Shown in pieces: positions 46,629 through 57,480 of a stretch of 64,000 nucleotides of DNA; the stretch's first letter is position 1; each line of letters begins with the position of its first letter. The translations under genes and the position numbers were made by a program. This stretch comes from Myotis daubentonii (Eukaryota; Chordata; Mammalia; Chiroptera; Vespertilionidae), in assembly GCF_963259705.1 (NCBI RefSeq), contig NC_081842.1, forward strand, positions 34,561,796 to 34,625,795, given 5' to 3'. Under the pieces are notes generated by a model. It did no database searches. It saw only the letters and a program-made list of their open reading frames with translations, and was not told the DNA's origin.

Positions 46629-47308
46629 TCCTATATAGTAAAAAGGTAATATGCCTCCCAGCACCAGGATCAGTGGAGCCGCGAGGCCTCCTGGCCCCTG
46701 GAGCAGCATGACAGGTGGCAACGCCCAAACCCCCTGATCACCCTGCGGCTCTGTGTGTGACAGGGGGTGGGGCCACAAACCCCTGGTCCGCCCTGCTCTG
46801 TATGTGATGGGGCGGTGCCCCAACTCCCCTATTGGCCCTACTCTGTGCGTGACAGGGGGGAGCCCCCCAACCCCCTGATTGGCCCTGCTCTCTGTGTGAC
46901 AGGGTACGGAGCCCCAACCCCCTGATCAGCCCTGCTCTGTGCGAGACAGGGGGTGGCGCCGCAATCTCCCCATTGACCCTGCTTTGAGTGTAACAGGGGG
47001 TGGTGCCCCAACTCCCCAATCGGCCCTACAATGAGCGTGACTAGGGGTGGCATCGCAACTTCCCCATCCACCCTGCTTTGTGCATGACAGGGGGCGACGC
47101 CCCAACTCCCCAATCAGCCCTTCTCTGAGCCCGGCCAGGGGCTGCACCTAGGGATTGGGCCTGCCCTCTGCCACCCGGGAGCAGGCCTAAGCCAGCAGGT
47201 AGTTATCTCGCAAGGGGTCTCAGACTATGAGAGGGCACAAGTGGGGCTGAGGGACACTCCCCTCCCAGCCCCCGCCAGTGCACAAATTTTTGTGCACCAG
47301 GCCTCTAG
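46629..47308 (+). mobile_element. Helitron, plus strand, downstream copy of a tandem pair
   Basis: Starts TCCTATATAGTAAAAAGGTA immediately after the A that ends the upstream copy, and ends with an intact hairpin GTGCACAAATTTTTGTGCAC, then CAGGCCTCTAG before a T. The interior is dominated by a minisatellite (about 46733-47130). Non-coding: the several overlapping minus-strand open frames of 64-97 codons here are repeat shadows. Confidence 0.88.
46733..47130. repeat. About 46-48-bp minisatellite inside a Helitron
   Basis: About eight to nine units of the form 'cctgat(c/t)(a/g)gccctgctctgtg(t/c)g(t/a)gacaggggg..' followed by 'ccccaac(c/t)cccc', each separated by about 45-48 bp. Diverged between units. 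Confidence 0.85.
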
Positions 47309-47309
47309 T

Positions 47310-48829
47310 CTATCTATATTTTTCTAGCCAATTTCCTCGAAATTTCTCTGTGCTTTCTTCCTTTTTTTTTTCCTGAGACTCATTGGCTCCATATGAAGAT
47401 GTAAATATAATACGGGGAAATAACTGAAGGGAATTTAAAAATGTAGTATCCAAAGCATACACCAAAGATATGTAGCAGACCTCATCTTTAAGAACACCTT
47501 TAAGCTCCTCCCAACTTTACTAATTACAGTATATTACAATGTGATTTCCCTCCTACTCCCCAAAGGTGACTGTCAGCTTCTCTGTGACCCATGGAAATCT
47601 GCTCAAGCTATCTTTTCTATCTCTTGCTTCTGCCTCCTGCTGGTCTGAGTACAGGGAGACAGAAAAGCAGTAAACTGTTTTTAAAAGTCTTGAATACTTG
47701 TATTCAGTTTATAAACAGTTTTTACTGGGAAGGAAGTTTTTAAAAATGAAGTTGTGCTTTGACAACCAAATATGAAATACTAGGTTTACACCAAGATGAA
47801 CATCAGAATGTATGTGGTATAGAGGCAGAGTAGAGACAGAGATGGAGGTGGAAGTAGAGGTGGAGGTAGAGATGGGGACAGACAGAGAAAGAGATAGAGA
47901 TAGAGATAAAGATAAAGATATAGTTGTTTTTGTCTTTTTCTATTTACCTCAGTCAAAAAGCTGGTAAGATTTCCTTCCATAGTCAGGCAAATGGTGGGCC
48001 AGGCTTTGTTTGGATGTGATGAGAGTTTAATTTTCTGTGTGTTTGCAGGCATTTGGAAGTCATTGTAGGGAGGGATCAAATTGAAGTTTCTTAGTCAAAT
48101 GCCATCTAAATTAAAGCCCAGTGAAGAGAGTATTCACCCTCTCGTATATGACACAATGTGTCTAGTGAAAAACCCTATCCAGTCTGAGTTTACTCACCCC
48201 AAACGCGTGCTTATGAAATCTCTACCGTGGACGGTCACATTTCAGTCCAAGCTTTCAGCGTGGACATTGTATTTCCCTCCCTTTACCTAAGCTCACTTGA
48301 ACGTAGTATGGAATTCTAAGACAAACACTCAAATGGCTCAGATAATTTCTAAATAGTCATTTCATATTTCCAATGAGAAGTTTAATCCCGGAGATTAAAA
48401 CTCTGAAAGGATAAAGAATTTACTATTGGATAAACTCGGAAATTCTCCATTAATACGAAGAAGGCATATGATAGTTTCATTAACTAACAAACACATTCTT
48501 GGATTTGACTCGGTAAGTACCAAGTTATTCGTCTGATACAGAATAGCCTAAGAGTGCTTTCTAATTAAAATTTTGAAAATGGATGCTCAGTATACCGTAT
48601 CTGTCTGCAATTCTAAATTAAGCTGGGATCTCTCATGTTGAGTTAGTCTATAATCTTTCCTTTCAGTGCTACGTAGTTTAAAAAATGCTAATTGAGTAAA
48701 TCAGATCAAGCTCAACACTAAACTATTATTACAGCAAATAAAGTTAGTGGTGGTTATGGTCGAGTTGAAATTTATGGAACCTCATAATCCTACTAGTAAT
48801 AAAAATAATAATTCCAACAATAATAATTC
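47310..48829. other. Unique sequence with a GA-rich microsatellite
   Basis: The only recognisable feature is GA/GATA-rich low-complexity sequence at about 47818-47923. Nothing coding that I can support. Confidence 0.45.
47818..47923. repeat. GA-rich / (GATAGA)n low-complexity repeat
   Basis: Purine-rich hexamer-like repeat (GAGGTG, then GAGATA, then GATAAA units). Confidence 0.85.
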
Positions 48830-48975
48830 TACCATGTATTGCACTCCTGCAGTGTCCCAGGCCTTTTATGCATTATCTCATCTGACTCATGCCACAAACG
48901 TGCAAGAGAGTTATCATTTCAATTCTATAGTTAAAGCAGCTGAAGGTAGAGAAAAGGATAGTTTGAACCAAGACA
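48830..48975 (-). mobile_element. MIR SINE, minus strand
   Basis: 'gtcccaggccttttatgcat', 'tatctcatctgactcatgcc', 'gttatcatttcaattctata' and 'gttaaagcagctgaaggtag' form the antisense MIR 3' half. Confidence 0.65.
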
Positions 48976-50199
48976 GAGGTAAGAGCCAGGGAATTGAGTG
49001 GTGGGTAAAAGAGGCACTTAGAAAAGGCAGTTTATTAAAGAACTTTTAAAATTTATGTGGCATTTTTGTAGGTATATAAATTGCCTTAGTAGTGTGGGTA
49101 TGGCTTAGGTAATGTGGGAAGATAAAGGAAATCACAGAATAAAACAAAAAAGACCTATTTGATGTTACCAATATTGCATAATTAATATGCTTCTAAGATT
49201 TCAGAAAGGACTGTCTAATAGAGGTAGGTGTCTGGAGTTCAGGAAAGGGGTCAGGGTTATAGCTTTGTAAATCATCAGTTTGTAACAGAAGTTGAAGTTT
49301 CAGGTATGGAGAAAATACTTTAAAAGAGCTTTCTAGGCTGAAAAGAGGACAAAAGATAGGGTGTTGGGAGGGCATTGGTATTTTAAAAAGCAGTTAAAAT
49401 TAGAGCTATTAAGAGAATTATTCATTCAAACAGGGTTATCACCAAAGTTAATGGAATGGTGATTTTATGATACAGAGAATAGACTAAAATGGGATCAAGT
49501 AAAAGGCTTGAAAGGTGTCTAGTGGGTTTGCCCAATAATTAGCAAGTGAGCAGAGGGAGGTGGGCAGGCTTGAGAACGCAGTGCTCCCTGTAGTCAGGAG
49601 CTAACTGTAGGTGGCTGGGTGAGGGAGGGAATGGAAACCATGCAAGCCAGGATATGCAGAGAAGAAGATTAAGAGCTCAGTAGCTAGAAACCAAGAGAAG
49701 AGCATTATTAGGAAGACTTAAACACATTTGTCTGTGGAGGGAGAAAATTGAGACATAGAACAGGTAGGTGATACCAAAATGAGGTATTGTAGGAAGTCCA
49801 GCACATGAATCTCAACAGGATGTCCTAAGAGAGCTGCCACAGATGGTAGAGGAAGACTCTGAGTGGAGGGGAGACTGGATGTGGAAATCTAGCCTGAGCC
49901 CTGCTTGCTGAGCCATGTCAGCTGGAGAAGAGGGTGCTTTTTTTTTTGGTTAATTGTCCCAACAGATGGGGTTTTTTTCCTTTTCTTTTTTGTCTTCTCA
50001 GAAAAAACACATTTTATAATTCATCCTCCCAGAAGTGAGGCTTTCTTCTAGTTTGCACAAGTATTTGCTAGTAGCAGCCTGAACTGTGGCATTAGGCAGG
50101 CATTGTTTCATGTACTTCTGAATAGTGAGTGACAACACAATGTCCTGCAGTTCATCTCGTTACTTACCTTACAGAGTGTCCACAATCGAAAGGACCCCA
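48976..50199. other. Unique or very old sequence, nothing recognised
   Basis: GA-rich stretches at 49500-49900 may be decayed L2-like sequence, but I cannot confirm this. Confidence 0.4.
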
Positions 50200-50310
50200 G
50201 GTTCTCTACTGCAACTGAGTCCTGCTTAGGGTCACAGAGCTGGCTAGGGACAAAGCCAAGACCAGGGTTCACTTCTGACTCCCACTTCAGTGTTCTTCCC
50301 ACTGTGCCAC
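50200..50310 (-). mobile_element. MIR fragment, minus strand
   Basis: 'gggtcacagagctggctagg', 'caaagccaagaccagggttc' and 'ttcttcccactgtgccacc' match the antisense MIR tRNA/core region. Confidence 0.75.
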
Positions 50311-50530
50311 CAGGAAACAAAGACTGGAGCTTATGCTTTTGATGTTAGAAAGACAAAGAACTTATTCACATCAGTCTGGCTATTGAATTCAGGATGCAGG
50401 TAGAGAGGTTAGGAATACATTCCTCTTGCTTTCTAAACGTGTCCGACTCACAAAAGCTGTGTGAATCAGCTATAATTCTAACTTTTATTTTCAGTAATGG
50501 TTCTTAAATGGATTTAAAAAATGGCATGGT

Positions 50531-50736
50531 CTGCCCTGACCGGTTTGGCTCAGTGGATAGAGCGTCAGCCTGCAGACTCAAGGGTCCCAGGTTCGATTCT
50601 GGTCAAGGGCATGTACCTGGGTTGCGGGCATATCCCTGGCAGGGAGTGTGCAGGAGGTAGCTGATCGATGTTTCTCTCTCATCAATCTTTCTAACTCTCT
50701 ATCCCTCTCTGTAACAAATCAATAAAATATATTTTT
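50531..50736 (+). mobile_element. Young Ves SINE, plus strand, with target duplication
   Basis: Near-consensus head CTGCCCTGACCGGTTTGGCT, B-box GGTTCGATTCTGG, and full body ending AACAAATCAATAAAATATAT. A 15-bp duplication AAAAAATGGCATGGT flanks it (50516-50530 and 50737-50751). Confidence 0.97.
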
Positions 50737-51591
50737 AAAAAATGGCATGGTAAAAATATGGCAGTGTGATTTTTAATGATAGTTTTTTCTTGATAGATAT
50801 TTATATCCTTGAACCCATTTATGTCCTTGAATCCAAATAACCATTTTGGAATTTTATGCCATCCTTCTTTTTTTAAAAAAAAATGGAATATTGTTTGAGC
50901 TTTGGTAAACATTTTCAGGTACTACATGAGGATGGGATTGGCAATCACATGGATCAAATTTAAAGAATGCTTTGGATTTTGTGGTAGCTGCTTAGATATG
51001 AAATCTGCATGGCTTTTCTTACTAACACACACAATTATAAAAGAGCTATGCAGGAAAACTATGAAGAGTGGTATACTAGTATCTTGGTTTATATTTTTAT
51101 CCATTTTTCCCCAAATTGTATTTCTTGAGTTATTCATAGGAATGCATTGAATAAATAAGTCTGTGGCAAATAGTGCCATACTTTACTATATCTAGCCTTT
51201 CTATGTGAAAATGTAGAAGGCAGAGTTAAAAGTCTAAGCAGCCTTACAGTAAAGAACCCCTGTCAGCTTTGTTGGTCCATGTTTTCCAAATGTGTTTGAA
51301 TACAAAGCAGATATTTGTTTTGTTTTGTTTTATATTCTGGAATACCTATTACTATCTCAAAGATAAAAGTGGTCCACAGTTGGGAAAATTTTTCTTGAGT
51401 TTTTTTTTCTTCAGTATCTTTTATTTACAGAATCGACTTTTAAAAACACATTTTGAACACAAATGCCTGTCTTCCCCTGAGTAAAGGTATATTTGCTACT
51501 CTAAAGGAACTCCTAAGCTAAAGAGCTAAAGAAAAAAACAGGACATGCTTTGCAATAGTACATATAAATACTATTGTAAAAAAATTAAAAT

Positions 51592-51818
51592 ATTTCATTT
51601 AGCATAATGAAATATCCAGTTCCATCCAGAGGGAAGGTAGGGGAGGGTGGGGATAAGGAGGAGAGATAAACTAAAGGACTTGTATGTGTGCATATAAGCC
51701 TAACCAATGGACACAGACACCAGGGTTGGTGAGGGCATGAGTGGGGGGTTGGGGGGGGAAATGGGGGATAAGGACACATATGTAATACCTTAATCAATAA
51801 AGAAATTTTAAAAAAATT
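51592..51818 (+). mobile_element. L1 3' end with 5' inversion (twin priming)
   Basis: 51592-51629 matches L1 in reverse ('tagcataatg...tccagttccatccag', compare 8256-8288), then the strand flips and 51630-51818 is plus-strand L1 3' UTR ('actaaaggacttgtatgtgt', 'ccaatggacacagacacc', 'taatcaataaagaaatttt'). This is the signature of twin-primed reverse transcription. An (AAATAT)n tail follows. Confidence 0.85.
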
Positions 51819-51881
51819 AAATATAAATATAAATATAAATATAAATATAAATATAAATATAAATATAAATATAAATATAAA
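51819..51881. repeat. (AAATAT)n tail microsatellite
   Basis: About ten hexamer units grown from the L1 poly(A) tail. Confidence 0.95.
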
Positions 51882-52160
51882 TCCAGAGACCTGAATGGCA
51901 GAACAACCAGAACAACTAGAATGACTGGTGGCTATGATGTGCACTTCGGCAGCCAATTGGCCTGATCCAGGCCCATATCACCCCCTCCCCCCCATGGCCG
52001 GTCCAACCTCCAATCGGTCCTCAGCACCCTGATCAGGGGTGGGGCCAGCCGGTGGAGGGGCCGTGGGTGGTTGGCTGGCTGGCCCTGTCCCTGATTGGCC
52101 CCCACTGGGGCGGTTCGCCCATACCCCACCCGTGCACAAATTTGTGCCCTGGGCCTTTAG
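51882..52160 (+). mobile_element. Non-autonomous Helitron inserted in an L1 tail, plus strand
   Basis: Starts TCCAGAGACCTGAATGGCAG after an A, and ends with GTGCACAAATTTGTGCCC, then TGGGCCTTTAG before a T. The 5' terminus lacks the usual TATAATAAAAG stretch, so it may carry a small terminal deletion. 'gaatgactggtggctatgat' is shared with the Helitrons at 24137 and 35273. Length 279 bp; non-coding. Confidence 0.82.
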
Positions 52161-52700
52161 TAGTACATATTTTTATATTATGTACATGCATATATGTATT
52201 AGATTTTGTGAGGAGAGGGTTTTTCTATCTTTAGCTAAGCTTATACTTATCTTGGGAATGCTTCAATTTTGTATAATTCAGTAGTATTTATCTTGTCTTC
52301 TTTATGAGACAAAAGATTTTAACTTTTGATAGCATCAACTGATATTTAAGATAAATACCATTTCCATCACAATTTGGTTTCTTGTCCTTTTCTGTTACCA
52401 TAGGGCCAATGACTTTTTGCCTAGAATTCCTCCTTCCCATATGTAATATCTGACCCAGTAAAAAGTCCACAGCTCTGCCTTTCAAAGCTCATTTTAGTTC
52501 ATTCCCCTTATAGATGATAACATATTTTCCTAAATCCAAAATGTATGTGACATGTGGTTAATCTGAAGATTCTGGGAAGCTAGCATCAGAAATAGATATT
52601 GTGTCATAAAAGTACATAAAGATAATAAAATAATAAACTAAAAAAGTATGTAAATTACACCAACCAATTTTTTCACTACATAAAATAATATTGAAATATG

Positions 52701-52850
52701 GCCCTGTCTGATGTAGCTCAGCTGGTTGGTGCATGGTCAGGAACACCAGAAGGTGACTGCTTGGATTTCTGGTTCAGGCACATACCAAATTATGGGTCCT
52801 ATCCCCAGTCGGGGCATGTCCAGGAGACAACTGATTGATGTTTCTCTCTC
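52701..52850 (+). mobile_element. Older bat SINE, plus strand
   Basis: Head GCCCTGTCTGATGTAGCTCAGC, degenerate B-box, 'ccccagtcggggcatgtcca', 'caactgattgatgtttctct', with the CT tract replaced by a (CTA)n microsatellite. Confidence 0.8.
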
Positions 52851-52885
52851 TACTACTACTACTACTACTACTACAACTACTACTA
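52851..52885. repeat. (CTA)n microsatellite
   Basis: Trinucleotide run with one CAA interruption, at the 3' end of a SINE. Confidence 0.95.
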
Positions 52886-53305
52886 ATAGCCGTAGATATT
52901 AATTTAAGAATGTTCAACTGATTGCTGAAATTACATATACATTTATATGCTGACTCTATCTGCCATGCATAATCAGACTTAGTGATAAGCAGAATTTATG
53001 AGTTGTGATACTTGCTTGCTCAGTAGAATCAACTTTGACAGATTTAAAAAGACAAAAGTTGAACAAAACACAATCACAAAAATAAATGAAATAATCTCTA
53101 AAATAGTGTCACAGTCAGGCATTGTAATCTTGATAGTAGACCTTGGTCTACTTGAAAGTCAAATTGAAAGTGATTTAAATGGACTAGAATACATTTTTCA
53201 AGGTAAGTATATAGAACTATGACAGGGACCAAGCATTTAAGCTCATCCAAAGAGAAAAGTCTAGGATTTCATGATTACAATGTCAAACTTTCTTCAGTAG
53301 ATGAA

Positions 53306-53759
53306 TTAAAGACTAAAATCTAAAAAATTAAAAAAAATTAGTTTCTGGGACAGTTCCATCAACTTTGCCCACAAGTTATATTTAACATTTAATGGCACAA
53401 GGTCAACAACAGCAGGATCCTGGGACATCAGCAAAAAGTCATGCTCACTAAAATTCAGATTTACTGGTCCGGATAGATGAGGGAGATGGATAACAGCATG
53501 GTGTCGAAGCAGCTGAAAGACTCGCTGAAATGGAGTGATTGTAAGCACAGTAGGCAGAAACAGTACTCTAAGGCCTTGAAGCAATGTGGCATAACTTCCC
53601 ACTGCTGGCCAGTGATGGCAGCAAACAGACCACGCTGATGCACAGCGATCGGATCTGTGAGGTTCCCTCTTGTAGTGCGATGCAAACTCTAGGACTCTTT
53701 CCTGAACTGTAATAAGGACTCCAAACAGATATATGATGGCTTGTTTTCTCTTTGAAATA
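53306..53759 (-). other. Unidentified stop-free stretch, possible exon or retrocopy
   Basis: On the minus strand one frame has no stop from just after a TAA at about 53760 to a stop near 53306, about 150 codons. That is long for this AT-rich background. It includes AIIYLFGVLITVQERVLEF, then ITPFQRVFQLLRHHAVIHLP, then NLNFSEHDFLLMSQDPAVV. The block is richer in GC and keeps several CpGs, unlike its flanks. A second frame is also open for 74 codons. I do not recognise the protein, see no poly(A) tail, and splice signals at the edges are weak. It may be a coding exon, a fragment of a retrocopy or chance. Confidence 0.3.
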
Positions 53760-53769
53760 GTTTAAATAC

Positions 53770-55190
53770 AGATAGATCTTTATTGTGTTGATATGAATAC
53801 ACCTAATATTTTCACTCTAAAAGAGCTCTTGTCAAAACCTTTGGCATCCTCACAGGTGCCTTTTTCACTCTCAAGTCACCCCAAACTTCCCTCATAACCT
53901 TTGCTTAGGTTTTCATATTACTACATAGTTCAGTTTCTCAGAAATGTTTATTTAACTGTTGTTTCCTTCAGCATGCTCGGTATGATTTTTACTTCTTGTT
54001 TTTTGAGGTCTACAATTATTCTCAATCCTTTTGAAAAACACTTCATCCCACGTACCTCTGCCTAACCTTATCTTAGAACTTGTTAGTCCCGTGAACCCTT
54101 ACTTTCATAGGAGCTAAGAAAAAATAAAGAGTTCCAGTAAATACACATCATCTTATTTCATGCTTGTTGCCATTTCTTGAAACACTTCATTTTTCTTCCT
54201 TAGAAATTTGACATAAAGTCTAAGCCTCAGCATGAAGTCTTATCAAACTAACAACGTTGGTTGAAACATATTCAGGTTCAAGTTTCTACGTTTAAGAAGC
54301 CTGGGCTCAGAATCTTGTAAAGCTTTGATGGTAGGTGACATGTGCCCCTGTAATATACAGTTCAAATATCACAATATGAAACTTGCTGGGGTTTTAAACT
54401 TACCTTGGTCTCATAAAAATGGATTGCTTCACACTCGTGTTTATTTCCCCCCAAAATACAATAAAGTATATAATTAAATATTTTAAATTTCACAATCCTT
54501 GAAAAAATCTTAGTCTTTCCATTATGTAATTTTAGAATAGGTCATATAATTTATAGCATGCATTGCCCAAGTTCACGATATCTAATCTGGTTTAGTTATT
54601 ACCAAGATTATATTTTCTTTCTATAGAAAATGAATCTTTTAAATAATGACTACATCTTGAATTGCTATTTTATGTGGCACATAAGCTATACAGTTATTGG
54701 ACTTTTGCTTTTCAAATATAATGAAATCTAATATTGTAACGATTGATTTTGTGGTATGTCTATACCTATATCTGTATATATGGATATACATGTGAAACAA
54801 GTATAACTATAGACAATTTCACTAGTTCTGAAAAATGAGTCAACGATGATTTCTATTTCTTTGACACAATACTGCCTAAGGCTAGTAATGTGTTAACCAG
54901 AACAAAAATACTATATAGCCAGAAGATACACAATAAATGCTTTATTGAATCCTAGGCTTCTTGGAAGTTATTAGAGGATGAACTTTAATGTATTTACTTT
55001 CTCTAATACTCTACAGTTACTGAAAAATCATCTTTAACATGACCAGATTGGATAAAACAAGAATACGCAACGAGATTTAAAAAAGAAAATTTGCTTATTA
55101 TTGCCAACTTGTTGATATGTATTTGTCTTTTTATTTATTTTTATATTCTCTTATTGTCTAAACAAAAATATTAGACGATGATTTCAACAT
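53770..55190. other. AT-rich unique sequence, nothing recognised
   Basis: No repeat or open frame of note. Confidence 0.5.
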
Positions 55191-55207
55191 CAAAATGTAA
55201 CCAAGGG

Positions 55208-55424
55208 CCCTAGCTGGTTTTGCTCAGTGGATAGAGCATCAGCCTGCGGACTGAAGGGTCCCAGGTTCAATTCCAGTCTAGGGCACATGTGCAGGTTGTG
55301 AGCTCGATTCCCAGTAAGGTGTGGGCAGGAGGTAGCCAATCAATGATTCTCTCTCATCAATGGTGTTTCTATCTCTCTCTCCTTCTCCCTTCCTCTCTAA
55401 AAATCAATAAATATATATTTTTTA
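55208..55424 (+). mobile_element. Ves SINE, plus strand, with target duplication
   Basis: Head CCCTAGCTGGTTTTGCTCAG, body with 'ggtagccaatcaatgattct', and AATCAATAAATATATATTTT tail. A perfect 16-bp duplication AAAATGTAACCAAGGG flanks it (55192-55207 and 55425-55440). Confidence 0.97.
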
Positions 55425-55440
55425 AAAATGTAACCAAGGG

Positions 55441-56182
55441 AACAAGAAATAAATTAGAAGAAATTTTGGCTTCCCTGAAGTCAAAGCCACAAGGTCAATT
55501 CGCCATGTTATATGATTTTAATTATTTGATAAATGAGTACATACCAGTTCATTTGGAAAGACAGATTATTTCTTGGGATTTTACATGAAATTTTTAAAGG
55601 CTTTCAAAATAACATAAGGGCAATATATTTTGCAAAACCACAGAAAAATGTCTTCATATATTCTTATATCACACGCTTATAAAAGTCAAGAATAAAATAT
55701 CACTAGTAAATATATTGGAGATTATTGGAAATTTAGATAATTTAAATTCTAAATTAATACATGGACAACATATAGAAAACTAATGCAAAAAGTAGCCTGT
55801 CCCTTGAGAAGCCCGTCTCAAATATCTTTGATTTAAGTGAGGTTTTTTTAGGATTAAGCAGTAGTCAGCTCAGGGCTGGATTCTGTGATGAGTTTCTCAA
55901 GTGCCAATATTCTGTGCAGTTGATTCAATAGCAATCATATTCTTTAAACATGATATAAGTCTGTTGAGAACTAACATTTGTTATGAAAATTTAAGCACTT
56001 GATTTGTGTTCTCACCACTTTTGTACAGCAGGGTGCCTATGGATAGAATTGAAATTGTTACCAAAAATGGGTTTGACTTCTCCCAAGTAATTGCCCTACT
56101 GGAGTAATTTATTTGAAATCTGAGTTCTGTTTCACAAAGAATGAAGAGGATATGTGTGCTTTAAAATTTTTAACCATACCAT
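55441..56182. other. Unique sequence, nothing recognised
   Basis: AT-rich; only chance open frames. Confidence 0.5.
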
Positions 56183-56193
56183 AAAACTATTTA

Positions 56194-56402
56194 GCCTGAC
56201 TGGTGTGGCTCAGTGGTTAAGTGTTGATCTATGAACCAGAAGATCATGGTTCAATTTCCAGTCAGGACACATAACTGGGTTGTGGGTTGATCCCCAGTAA
56301 GGAGTATGCAGGAGGCAAATGGTCAATGATTCTCTCTCAGCATTGATGTTTCTATCTCTTGCTCCCTCTCCCTTTCCCTCTAAAATATATATATATATAT
56401 TT
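56194..56402 (+). mobile_element. Ves-type SINE, plus strand, with target duplication
   Basis: Head GCCTGACTGGTGTGGCTCAG, body 'tccccagtaaggagtatgca', CT tract and (AT)n tail. The duplication AAAACT(A/G)TTTA at 56183-56193 and 56403-56413 has one mismatch. Confidence 0.93.
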
Positions 56403-56890
56403 AAAACTGTTTAACGGTCTATTTTTATTACACCACAGTAATATTTTTAAGTGAACTATATACAATTATTTTAATGTAGTAAATAGATCCATATTATGTG
56501 TTTCATCTGAAAGTAGAGTTTCTTTTTCAACACTTTTCTTAGATTTTGATACTTAAAGCAATAGGAGTAATTAAGATTATGGTTTGTTGTGTGTTTTTTT
56601 TTTTAATACAGATCAGTAAAAATGTACTCTAGTCTATTGAGTACCTAGGATTATAACACAATCCTTTCTTCTAAAGACCTACAGAATAGTTGTGTTTAGT
56701 TTAGGATGAAATAAGGAAATGTAAGTAAAAATTTGTAGTATTCTATAGTGAGTATTCTGTGGTAAGTACTGTGAGAAAAGATGTCCAGGGTGCTTTGTGA
56801 AAACAGAGGAAAGGCACCTCACCAGCCAGAGCCCTCAAGGCCTTTTGATTGTTAGATGCCAGGCATTCTAGGTAGAAAGCATGGAATTTT

Positions 56891-57025
56891 TTTAAATATA
56901 TTTTATTGATTATTTACAGAGAGGAAGGGAGAGAGATAGAGAGTTAGAAACATCGATGAGAGAGAAACATCAATCAGCTGCCTCCTGCACATCTCCTACT
57001 GGGGATGTGCCTGCAACCCAGGTAC
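56891..57025 (-). mobile_element. 5'-truncated Ves SINE, minus strand, with target duplication
   Basis: Only the 3' part of Ves is present (A-rich tail, GA tract, 'cagctgcctcctgcacatct', 'ggggatgtgcctgcaaccca'). It stops before the tRNA head, yet a 17-bp duplication AGAAAGCATGGAATTTT flanks it (56874-56890 and 57026-57042), so the truncation happened at insertion. Confidence 0.93.
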
Positions 57026-57042
57026 AGAAAGCATGGAATTTT

Positions 57043-57480
57043 AATGAGAGTTGAATCTGAATGCAAGTTCAGTGTGGCTGCAGTCCAGATGTTTCATGGG
57101 TAGGTAGAAAGAGATTAAATAGAAAGGGATGCAGGAGCCAGATAATGAAGGGCTTTTCTTACAGTGGAAAGAAGATTGGATTTTACCCAAGTTATAAGGC
57201 ATGAATTAAAGCTTGGGGATTAATAGACTTTAGAGTTATTCAAAGAACACAGCATAGCATATGTGACCTAAAGAAGCTGCCTAGATAAAATCCTGGACAA
57301 CTATGAGTTCTATGACTTGTGCAAGTATTTCATCTCTAAACTTGAGTGTCTTTATCTACAAATACCTACCTAGTACATAGTTACTATGTGTTTGCTTCTG
57401 ATGCTAGCTGCTACTTCTACTTTTTAAAGGTGGAATTGAACACTGAATACTAGAGGAAATGGAGAAATTGAGTGCTACTA
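57043..57480 (-). mobile_element. Decayed L2-like sequence with possible MIR, minus strand
   Basis: 'agggatgcaggagccagata', 'atgaagggcttttcttacag' and 'gattggattttacccaag' follow the antisense L2 pattern seen at 14680-15540. 57290-57390 may be a MIR fragment. Confidence 0.4.

Noticed and set aside
46534..47147. Several overlapping minus-strand open frames of 64-97 codons
   Set aside because: They repeat the same peptide pattern because they are read through a minisatellite in a Helitron; no start context or homology.
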